NCBI RefSeq assembly: GCF_006352025.1
Contig: NZ_CP040936.1
Span: forward strand, 2,914,001-2,978,000
Length of the DNA: 64,000 nt
DNA from: Hymenobacter sp. DG01
GTDB lineage: Bacteria > Bacteroidota > Bacteroidia > Cytophagales > Hymenobacteraceae
Reading direction: 5' to 3'
Part shown: positions 57,566-64,000 of the stretch, piece after piece
Position numbering within the stretch: the stretch's first letter is position 1
Layout: every line of letters begins with the position of its first letter
Translations under genes and position numbers: made by a program
Notes under the pieces: generated by a model
Databases searched by the model: none
What the model was told of the DNA's origin: nothing
Seen by the model: the letters and a program-made list of their open reading frames with translations, nothing else

Positions 57566-59329
57566 TTACTTCCCAACCACCGCCGTAGCAATGCTCAGCT
57601 CCTTCAGCTGCGCATCGGAAATGGGCGAGGGTGAGTCGATCATCACGTCGCGGCCGGAGTTGTTTTTGGGGAAGGCAATGAAGTCGCGGATGGAGTCGGC
57701 GCCGCCGAAGAGGCTGCAGAGGCGGTCGAAACCAAAGGCAATGCCACCGTGGGGCGGGGCGCCGTACTCGAAGGCGTCGAGCAGGAAGCCGAACTGGGCT
57801 TTGGCTTCTTCATCGGAGAAGCCCAGCAGGGAGAACATGCGGGCCTGCACCGCGCGGTCGTGGATGCGGATGGAGCCGCCCCCTACCTCTACCCCGTTAA
57901 TTACCATGTCGTAGGCGTTGGCGCGCACCTCCCCGATGGTTTCGGGCGAGTCGAGCAGGGCCACGTCTTCGGGCTTGGGCGAGGTGAAGGGGTGGTGCAT
58001 GGCGAAGTAGCGGCCTTCTTCCTCATTGTATTCGAGCAGGGGGAAATCAACCACCCATAGGGCCGAGAAGGTGTCCTTGTCGCGCAGGCCGAGGCGCTGG
58101 CCCATTTCCAGGCGCAGCTCCGAGAGGGCCTTGCGGGTTTTGTTCGGCTCGCCGGCCAAAATGAGCAGCAGGTCGCCGGGCTGGGCATTGAACGCGGCCT
58201 TCCACTGCTGGAGCACTTCCTGGGAGTAGAACTTATCTACCGACGACTTCACCGTGCCATCGGCTTCCACGCGGGCGTACACCAGGCCGGTAGCGCCAAT
58301 CTGGGGGCGCTTCACGTACTCGGTCAGCTCGTCGAGCTGCTTGCGGGTGTAGGAGGCGGCGCCCGTGGCATTAATGCCTACTACCAGTCCGGCGGCTTCA
58401 AACACCGGGAAGCCATGTCCTTTGGCTACCTCGTTCAGCTCCACGAACTTCATTTCAAAGCGCGTATCGGGCTTGTCGTTGCCGTAGTAGCGCATGGCAT
58501 CGGCGTAGGTCATGCGGGGTAGGGTCCCGATTTCCAGGTTTTTCACCTCGCGGAACAGGTATTGCACCAGCCCCTCGAAGGTGCTGAGAATGTCTTCCTG
58601 CTCCACAAACGACATTTCGCAGTCTATCTGAGTGAACTCCGGCTGGCGGTCAGCGCGCAGGTCTTCGTCGCGGAAGCACTTCACAATCTGAAAGTACCGA
58701 TCAAAGCCCGACACCATTAGCAGCTGCTTGAACGTTTGGGGGCTCTGGGGCAGGGCGTAAAACTCGCCGGCGTTCATGCGGGAGGGCACCACAAAGTCGC
58801 GGGCACCTTCCGGAGTGCTCTTGATGAGGACCGGGGTTTCCACCTCAATGAACTGCTGCCCATCGAGGTAGCGGCGAGTGGCCTGGGCCACGCGGTGGCG
58901 CAGCATCAGGTTCTGGCGCACCGGGTTGCGGCGCAAATCCAGGTAGCGGTACTTCATCCGCAAGTCGTCGCCACCATCGGTTTCGTCCTCAATCAGGAAG
59001 GGTGGCAGCTTGGCCGGGTTCAGCACTTCCAGCTTTTCTACCCGGATTTCGATGCCGCCGGTGGGCATCTTGTCGTTTTTGGAGTGACGCTCCGAAACTT
59101 TGCCGGTTACACTCAGCACAAACTCGCGGCCCAGCTGCCGGGCCTGTTCGCGCACTTCGGCGGTTTCTACCCCTTCTTCTAGGGCCAGCTGTGTAATGCC
59201 GTACCGGTCGCGCAAGTCAACCCACAAAATGCCACCTTTGTCACGGGTGCGCTGTACCCAGCCGCAGAGCGTAACGGTTAAACCAATGTGTTCAGGGCGC
59301 AATTCGCCGCAGGTATGAGTCCGGAGCAT
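57566..59329 (-). CDS. aspS: Aspartate--tRNA ligase
   Basis: 587 residues. OB-fold anticodon domain ([28 protein letters not shown]) and class II catalytic core: motif 1 [21 protein letters not shown], motif 2 [29 protein letters not shown] and motif 3 [10 protein letters not shown]. The bacterial GAD insertion is present between motifs 2 and 3. It charges tRNA-Asp. Whether it also charges tRNA-Asn cannot be settled from the sequence alone. Confidence 0.97.
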   Translation of the reverse strand: MLRTHTCGELRPEHIGLTVTLCGWVQRTRDKGGILWVDLRDRYGITQLALEEGVETAEVREQARQLGREFVLSVTGKVSERHSKNDKMPTGGIEIRVEKLEVLNPAKLPPFLIEDETDGGDDLRMKYRYLDLRRNPVRQNLMLRHRVAQATRRYLDGQQFIEVETPVLIKSTPEGARDFVVPSRMNAGEFYALPQSPQTFKQLLMVSGFDRYFQIVKCFRDEDLRADRQPEFTQIDCEMSFVEQEDILSTFEGLVQYLFREVKNLEIGTLPRMTYADAMRYYGNDKPDTRFEMKFVELNEVAKGHGFPVFEAAGLVVGINATGAASYTRKQLDELTEYVKRPQIGATGLVYARVEADGTVKSSVDKFYSQEVLQQWKAAFNAQPGDLLLILAGEPNKTRKALSELRLEMGQRLGLRDKDTFSALWVVDFPLLEYNEEEGRYFAMHHPFTSPKPEDVALLDSPETIGEVRANAYDMVINGVEVGGGSIRIHDRAVQARMFSLLGFSDEEAKAQFGFLLDAFEYGAPPHGGIAFGFDRLCSLFGGADSIRDFIAFPKNNSGRDVMIDSPSPISDAQLKELSIATAVVGK

Positions 59330-59637
59330 TTCGTTAGAGCTGAGAAGTGAGACCTTAGCACTGAGATGAGAGAGGAAGCGCGGCTAGCCCGGCTTTTCTC
59401 ACTTCCGACTTCTCAGCACTGAGTTCTATAATAGCAGCGAAGGTAGGCAGGAAATTCAGTCAAATGCTGAAAAAACGTCGGGCCGGGAACGGTACTTCAC
59501 TGGTGTAGAGTTGAGGAAAACGGTGATTTCATTCTCGACGCCGCCTATTTTGTCTGCTACCCCCAAATCCGGCACGGAGTATGCAAACCCCATCTTTAGA
59601 ATCAACCTTCAGGAGCCACAACCTCTTTTTTATCTAT
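59330..59637. other. Divergent intergenic region with inverted repeat
   Basis: About 308 bases between aspS and the next gene. It contains a 10-bp inverted repeat (gctgagaagt 59339-59348; acttctcagc 59408-59417) with further partial pairing (gtgaga/tctcac). A possible aspS -7 element TACCTTCG is on the minus strand at 59438-59445. No gene seen. Confidence 0.5.
59438..59445 (-). promoter_or_regulatory. Possible -7 element of aspS
   Basis: TACCTTCG, one mismatch to TAnnTTTG. The implied leader of about 110 bases includes the inverted repeat, which could fold in the mRNA. Confidence 0.3.
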
Positions 59638-60090
59638 ATGAAACGCCCCGTTCTGCTCGCCCTGGCTGCCACGCTGCTCTCTTTCTCAGCCGCCCAGGCC
59701 CAGACCAAGGTTAAAACCAAATCCAAGGCTGCTAACGGCACCGAAGTCAAAGCTAAGTCGGAGGTGGAGCCGGTAACGCTGAACGGCCCCATTAAGCGCG
59801 TGGAAACTCTCTCGGGCATCGACGTATTTCCGTCGTCGAGCGGCCAGAGCATCATGCTCAGCTTCACCCAGCAGTTTACCAAACCCGGTACGCTGGTGAT
59901 GACCAATTACAAGAAGCAGGCCGTGTATACCACCGAGCTCGACCCACAGAACAACACCGGTGAGCCCGTGGACTTGGGCCGCATTCCGGCCGGCACTTAC
60001 CTCATTGAGGCCAAAACCGGCAACTACGTGTACTGGAAGAAAGTGAGCATCAAATACCCCTCGACTCCGGTTTCCAAGAAGCGCCGCTAA
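59638..60090 (+). CDS. Small exported protein with sorting-domain-like C-terminus
   Basis: 150 residues from ATG 59638 with a signal peptide (MKRPVLLALAATLLSFSAAQAQ); the upstream ATG at 59581 is rejected. A Lys-rich segment follows. The C-terminal 80 residues (LVMTNYKKQAVYTTELDPQNN, GRIPAGTYLIEAKTGNYVYWKKVSIKY) resemble the beta-sandwich of Bacteroidota type IX secretion C-terminal domains. A type IX cargo role is an inference; the basic tail after KYPS is unusual for one. Confidence 0.75.
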   Translation: MKRPVLLALAATLLSFSAAQAQTKVKTKSKAANGTEVKAKSEVEPVTLNGPIKRVETLSGIDVFPSSSGQSIMLSFTQQFTKPGTLVMTNYKKQAVYTTELDPQNNTGEPVDLGRIPAGTYLIEAKTGNYVYWKKVSIKYPSTPVSKKRR

Positions 60091-60141
60091 ATCACGGATT
60101 CGTTTTGTTGCCTGATATGCGTGCTTAGGCAGATTTTTTGC

Positions 60142-60177
60142 GCTCCGAAGTCGTTAGGGCTTCGGAGCTTTGCTTTT
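60142..60177 (+). terminator. Terminator
   Basis: 9-bp stem (gctccgaag/cttcggagc) with 9-base loop and T-rich tail. Confidence 0.75.
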
Positions 60178-60250
60178 GCGGCGCGCCAGCCATGTGCTTC
60201 AGAACGGCTAGGTTGTGCTTCCCTACCCCCTCTTTTTCTTTGAACCCGAT

Positions 60251-60814
60251 ATGACCATGACCCGCTTTTTCCGTCTTACCTCCTTGCTATTGGTCTTGAG
60301 CGTGCTGGTGGCCTTCGACGGCCCCAAGCTGAAAAAGACGCCCATTGCTTCGAACATTTCCCTAGGGGTGCCTGAAGGCTTCGCTGCCCTGCCCGACGAC
60401 GGCATTGCGGCCAAATATCCGGCGGCACGCAAGCCCCTGGCCGTGTTCAGCAACCCCAGCGGCCGCATCGACCTGAGCGTGGCCCAGAAGCTGACTACTT
60501 TCAGCAACCGCGACTATGCCTTACTGCTTAAGATTTACAAGGCCAGCATCCAGAACATGTATTCCAAGGTGCAGTTTCTGCAGGAAGATATCCGCACCGT
60601 GAACAAGCGCGACTACGTGGCCCTGGAGTTTGTTTCGACGGTAGCTGATAACCGCCGCGGTGGCAATCTGGCGCCCGTGCGCAAGTACCAGTTCGTGCAG
60701 TACGCCATTGAAGGCAACCAGCTCTACGTCTTCACCTTTGTGGCCCCCGCCGAGGAGCAGGCCCAATGGCAGCCCATTGCCCAGGCCGTAATGGGTAGCG
60801 TGATGATGAAGTAA
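60251..60814 (+). CDS. Exported protein, unknown
   Basis: 187 residues from ATG 60251 with a signal peptide (TRFFRLTSLLLVLSVLVAF). The mature part has a PsbP/DcrB-like alternation of strands (ISLGVPEGFAALPDDG, RIDLSVAQKLTTFS, KYQFVQYAIEGNQLYVFTFVAPAEEQAQWQPIAQAVMGSV). The final segment, with a helix after strand LYVFTF, is typical of that fold. No specific function. Confidence 0.72.
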   Translation: MTMTRFFRLTSLLLVLSVLVAFDGPKLKKTPIASNISLGVPEGFAALPDDGIAAKYPAARKPLAVFSNPSGRIDLSVAQKLTTFSNRDYALLLKIYKASIQNMYSKVQFLQEDIRTVNKRDYVALEFVSTVADNRRGGNLAPVRKYQFVQYAIEGNQLYVFTFVAPAEEQAQWQPIAQAVMGSVMMK

Positions 60815-60815
60815 A

Positions 60816-60890
60816 ATGGTGAAATAGGGAGTTTGATGTTCTATTTGCACCCTTGAAGCCACCAAAGCATCAAACTCCCTATTTCACCAT
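60816..60890. repeat. Perfect 23-bp inverted repeat between genes
   Basis: atggtgaaatagggagtttg... (60816-60838) and its exact complement at 60868-60890, with a 29-base loop. It ends a few bases before tadA. No T-tail. The ggtgaaat motif resembles other intergenic runs in this window. Confidence 0.8.
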
Positions 60891-60908
60891 CTCACCATTT
60901 CGCCGCCC

Positions 60909-61355
60909 ATGACCCTTTCGCTTTATTCCGATGAGCAGTATATGCGGGAGGCGCTGAAGCAGGCGCGCTACGCCTTTGAGGAAGAAGAAATTCCGATTGG
61001 CGCACTAGTGGTGCTGGATAAGCGCATTATTGCCCGGGCCTATAACCAGACGGAGAAGCTGCAGGACGTAACGGCTCACGCCGAAATGCTGGCCCTGACG
61101 GCGGCCGCCAACCACCTGGGCAACAAGTACCTCACCGACTGCACCCTGTACGTGACCGTAGAGCCCTGCGTGATGTGTGCCGGCGCCACGGCCTGGTCGC
61201 AGGTGCGGCGGGTAGTGTATGGCGCCCACGAGCCGAAATTTGGGTTTCGGCGGCATGGAAACCTGCTGCACCCCCGGGCTGAGCTGGTGAGCGGCATTCT
61301 GGGCCAGGAGTGCGAGGAGTTGATGCGGGCGTTCTTCGCACAAAAGCGGAAATAG
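60909..61355 (+). CDS. tadA: Nucleoside/tRNA adenosine deaminase
   Basis: 148 residues. Zinc-binding deaminase motifs HAEMLAL (His, catalytic Glu) and EPCVMCAGA (two Cys) are intact. The N-terminal MREALKQARYAFEEEEIPIGALVV and C-terminal FGFRRHGNLL fit the TadA group, which converts A34 to inosine in tRNA-Arg. Guanine deaminase-type relatives are less likely. Confidence 0.93.
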   Translation: MTLSLYSDEQYMREALKQARYAFEEEEIPIGALVVLDKRIIARAYNQTEKLQDVTAHAEMLALTAAANHLGNKYLTDCTLYVTVEPCVMCAGATAWSQVRRVVYGAHEPKFGFRRHGNLLHPRAELVSGILGQECEELMRAFFAQKRK

Positions 61356-61463
61356 CTACTTTTGGCCGCTTCTGTAACCCTGAAGCCGCCGCGGCGGTTA
61401 TACCAGCAGGTTACCCGAAGCGGATGCCTCTCTCCTACTGTTCACCAATCAAAACTTTCTGTT

Positions 61464-62072
61464 ATGGCTTTCGAACTGCCCCAACTGCCCTACGCCTACG
61501 ATGCCCTGGAGCCGCACATTGATGCGCAAACCATGGAAATCCATCATACCAAGCACCACCAGGCCTACGTAACCAACCTCAACAACGCTATTGCCGGCAC
61601 TGAGCTGGAAGGCAAGAGCCTGGAAGAGCTGATGCACAACATTGCCTCGGCCCCGGCAGCAGTGCGCAACAACGGCGGCGGCCACTGGAACCACTCCCTG
61701 TTCTGGACCATCCTGGGTCCGAACGGCGGTGGTGAGCCCACCGGTGCCATCGGCGAGGCCATTACCAAGGCATTCGGCAGCTACGAGAAGTTCAAGGAAG
61801 AATTCACCAAGGCCGCTACCACCCGCTTCGGCTCGGGCTGGGCGTGGCTCTGCAAGCAGCCCGATGGCTCGCTGCAAATCTGCTCCACCCCCAACCAGGA
61901 CAACCCCCTGATGCCTGACACCGGCTGCAAAGGCACTCCGGTTCTGGGTCTCGACGTGTGGGAGCACGCCTACTACCTCAAGTATCAGAACAAGCGCCCC
62001 GACTACATCGCGGCCTTCTACAACCTCATCAACTGGGATGAAGTGAACCGCCGTTTCGCGGAACAGGCGTAG
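61464..62072 (+). CDS. sodA: Superoxide dismutase (Mn/Fe type)
   Basis: 202 residues from ATG 61464. Metal ligands: His in [12 protein letters not shown], His in [11 protein letters not shown], Asp and His in [16 protein letters not shown]. The GGH (rather than AAQ) before WNH and the Gln in NQDNPLM favour the manganese type. There is no signal peptide, so it acts in the cytoplasm. Confidence 0.96.
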   Translation: MAFELPQLPYAYDALEPHIDAQTMEIHHTKHHQAYVTNLNNAIAGTELEGKSLEELMHNIASAPAAVRNNGGGHWNHSLFWTILGPNGGGEPTGAIGEAITKAFGSYEKFKEEFTKAATTRFGSGWAWLCKQPDGSLQICSTPNQDNPLMPDTGCKGTPVLGLDVWEHAYYLKYQNKRPDYIAAFYNLINWDEVNRRFAEQA

Positions 62073-62094
62073 TTTAACTCACCTTCCAGCTAAT

Positions 62095-62129
62095 AAAAAA
62101 GCCCTCCAGACCTTCTGGAGGGCTTTTTT
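62095..62129. terminator. Two-way terminator after sodA
   Basis: 15-bp perfect stem (aaaaaagccctccag/ctggagggctttttt), 5-base loop. Confidence 0.92.
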
Positions 62130-62161
62130 ATTAACCCAGAAACTGTCGGCATAACGACAGA

Positions 62162-62566
62162 TCAAGCATTGACGAGGGCCTGGTAACGCGCCAGGGCTTC
62201 CAGACAATACCCGGTAGTCATTTCCTCTGAGCCCCAGCCTACGGCCAGCTTAGGGCCACCATAGTATAGCAACCAACGCGGCCACTCTCCGGTAGCGCCT
62301 TGGGCCTGCACGATGTACTGCACAGCGGCTTTCAGCTCAGGAGGCTGGCACCCCAGATTCAGTAAGCTGCACACAGCCCAGAGAGTATCAAACCTTAGCC
62401 CTTTAGCTGTTCCTTCCGGAAGTGCACTGGCTCGGTCGGTATAGTCTTAGCCTTTTTCAATTTTGCTGAGTGCTGGGCTGGTGAACGTAAGCGCAACGGG
62501 CTGCTCAGCCAAGCCCCTGCGTTGGCTTTCCGGGGCGGCAGTTTCAGTTTCCGGGCGAATTTTCAC
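62162..62566 (-). pseudogene. Decayed alpha/alpha-toroid (terpene-cyclase-like repeat) gene fragment
   Basis: The last 70 codons (62374-62162) read CSLLNLGCQPPELKAAVQYI and YYGGPKLAVGWGSEEMTTGYCLEALARYQ, a pattern of Q...GEW-type helical repeats. Upstream the frame stays open (DYTDRASALPEGTAKGLRFDTLWAV) to a TAA at 62447-62449, and beyond it continues as ALTFTSPALSKIEKG back to about GTG 62566. The in-frame stop and the missing N-terminal repeats indicate a dead, truncated gene. The parent function is unknown. Confidence 0.6.
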
Positions 62567-62631
62567 AGGATAGATTTCTTGTATCTTTAGGATCAAAATT
62601 GTGTTCCCCTCCTTTTCTCAACCGCATTTAC

Positions 62632-63921
62632 ATGAGTACCAAGCTGCGTCTCATTATTCTGAGCTTTTTACAGTTTTTTATCTGGGGTTCGTGGCTGATA
62701 ACCATCGGGGCGTACTGGTTTCAGACGAAGCAATGGTCCGGAGCTCAGTTCGGAGCCATTTTCTCTACCATGGGCATTGCCTCTATCTTCATGCCTTCGC
62801 TCATGGGCATTGTAGCCGATAAATGGTTTAATGCCGAGAAGCTCTACGGACTACTGCATATTATGGGCGGGGCGGTGCTGTGCACGGTGCCACTCGTCAC
62901 CGATCCTGGCATGTTCTTCTGGGTAATTCTGCTGAACATGGTGTTCTATATGCCTACGCTGGCGTTATCTATTGCCGTATCCTACTCGGTACTCAAGCGC
63001 CAGGGCCTAGATGTAGTGAAAGACTACCCCCCCATCCGGGTTTGGGGCACTGTTGGCTTTATTGCGGCCATGTGGACAGTAAGCGGCCTGGGCTTTGAGA
63101 AGTCAGCTAATCAGTTCTATGTAGCTGCTGCCGCGGCTTTTGCCCTTGGCTTGTATTCCTTTACACTGCCCGCCTGCCCGCCGCCCTCCAAGGGTACTCC
63201 TAGCCGCTCCTTAGTTGATGCGCTGGGTCTGAAGTCATTTGCTCTGCTGCGCGACACGAAGATGCTCACCTTCTTCCTGTTTGCCCTACTGCTGGGCGCT
63301 GCCCTGCAGCTTACCAATGCCTATGGCGACACCTTCCTGCACGACTTCGATAAGGTACCCGCCTACCAGGACACGTTTGCCGTAAAGTATCCGGCCATCA
63401 TCATGTCCATCTCGCAGATTTCTGAGACGCTGTTTATTCTGGCTATTCCATTCTTCCTGCGTCGTTTTGGTATTAAGCAGGTAATGCTGTTCAGCATGAT
63501 TGCCTGGGTGCTTCGCTTCGGCCTGCTGGCCTTCGGCACCCCGGATAACCCCGGCATCTGGCTGATCATCCTCTCGTGCATTGTGTACGGCATGGCCTTC
63601 GACTTTTTCAACATCTCCGGCTCGCTGTTCGTGGAAACCCAGACGGCTTCCTCCATCCGGGCCAGCGCTCAAGGTTTGTTCATGATGATGACCAACGGCT
63701 TCGGTGCCGTACTTGGCAGTTCAGTCAGTGGCATCGTGATTGAGAAATATTTCACCAACCCAGTTGACCAAACCAAGGACTGGCATAGCATCTGGCTGAC
63801 GTTTGCGGCCTACGCCCTGGTTATTGCCGTGCTGTTCGTTATTCTGTTTAAGCACAAGCACAACCCGCAGGAAGTAGAGGAAACCGCCCACGAGCCGCTG
63901 CTGAGCGTGGAACAAGCCTAA
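62632..63921 (+). CDS. nupG: NupG-like nucleoside:H+ symporter (MFS)
   Basis: 429 residues from ATG 62632, twelve membrane helices. It tracks E. coli NupG closely: LRLIILSFLQFFIWGSWLITIGAYWF, GIASIFMPSLMGIVADKW, YPPIRVWGTVGFIAAMW, IIMSISQISETLFILAIPFFL and AFDFFNISGSLFVETQTASSIRASAQGLFMMMTNGFGAVLGS. It imports nucleosides across the inner membrane with protons. Single gene. Confidence 0.92.
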   Translation: MSTKLRLIILSFLQFFIWGSWLITIGAYWFQTKQWSGAQFGAIFSTMGIASIFMPSLMGIVADKWFNAEKLYGLLHIMGGAVLCTVPLVTDPGMFFWVILLNMVFYMPTLALSIAVSYSVLKRQGLDVVKDYPPIRVWGTVGFIAAMWTVSGLGFEKSANQFYVAAAAAFALGLYSFTLPACPPPSKGTPSRSLVDALGLKSFALLRDTKMLTFFLFALLLGAALQLTNAYGDTFLHDFDKVPAYQDTFAVKYPAIIMSISQISETLFILAIPFFLRRFGIKQVMLFSMIAWVLRFGLLAFGTPDNPGIWLIILSCIVYGMAFDFFNISGSLFVETQTASSIRASAQGLFMMMTNGFGAVLGSSVSGIVIEKYFTNPVDQTKDWHSIWLTFAAYALVIAVLFVILFKHKHNPQEVEETAHEPLLSVEQA

Positions 63922-63956
63922 ATCACAGATTTAGACGGATTCATCGGATTACAACA
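63921..63956. repeat. GGATT-type intergenic repeat
   Basis: The sequence aatcacagatttagacggat followed by tcatcggatt has the repeated gatt/ggatt spacing of a common interspersed element. A shorter relative (aatcacggattcg) follows the stop at 60090. Confidence 0.35.
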
Positions 63957-64000
63957 CGGTTTTTTTAACGGTCATAAAAACAGCATACTTCTCTTTTTAT

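Noticed and set aside
1..64000. CRISPR arrays, tRNA, rRNA, tmRNA or riboswitches
   Set aside because: No regularly spaced direct repeats, no cloverleaf with a CCA-type end, and no recognisable riboswitch core were found by eye; a covariance-model search would be decisive.

Overview
The window fits a high-GC member of the Bacteroidota, most likely Hymenobacter or a close Cytophagales relative. This rests on protein resemblance (Cytophagales-type Nuo subunits, Bacteroidota lipoproteins, DUF937-OmpA protein), on repeated Bacteroidota promoter elements (TAnnTTTG, once with TTTG 19 bases upstream) and on the lack of strong Shine-Dalgarno sites. No rRNA, tRNA or CRISPR array was seen. The assignment is an inference from family resemblance; no search was run.

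Layout. 1-1.8 kb: 3' part of a prolyl oligopeptidase. 1.8-4.2 kb: an AT-rich island with a lipoprotein carrying a C-terminal HExxH metallopeptidase-like domain, followed by three related small exported proteins, the middle one broken; this looks like a toxin with an immunity-gene array. 4.2-8 kb: a NUDIX gene with an internal stop, an inverted-repeat element, an overlapping DUF3037/HipA-like kinase pair, pfkB and an outer-membrane barrel. 8-13.5 kb: ABC-F ATPase, two tandem paralogous membrane proteins, a zeta-toxin-like kinase overlapping a small upstream gene, and a secreted protein. 13.5-21.2 kb: clpB, envelope proteins, a HupE/UreJ-like protein and an M1 peptidase.

21.3-23 kb: an intact IS3-type element (29-bp ends, 3-bp ACT duplication, A7 frameshift site) interrupts a small membrane-protein gene whose reading frame is restored exactly on in silico excision. 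23-36 kb: housekeeping and envelope genes, including an S9 peptidase, a type II NADH dehydrogenase, an ArsR regulator, a YjjG-like HAD phosphatase, a GH43 enzyme, pruA and a Uma2 protein.

36.3-54.6 kb: all fourteen complex I genes, in two blocks. nuoA-J has a full promoter and its own terminator. nuoK-N has a separate promoter and carries an extra superinfection-immunity-like membrane gene between nuoL and nuoM. About 4 kb lies between the blocks: a serine hydrolase, a sigma factor with a small membrane protein, and a MaoC dehydratase. Several complex I intergenic gaps hold different palindromic elements. With the NDH-2 at 27 kb, the window encodes two routes of NADH oxidation.

54.6-64 kb: a DUF937-OmpA protein, a PolB-like exonuclease, aspS, two small exported proteins, tadA, sodA, a decayed alpha/alpha-toroid gene and a NupG-like nucleoside transporter.
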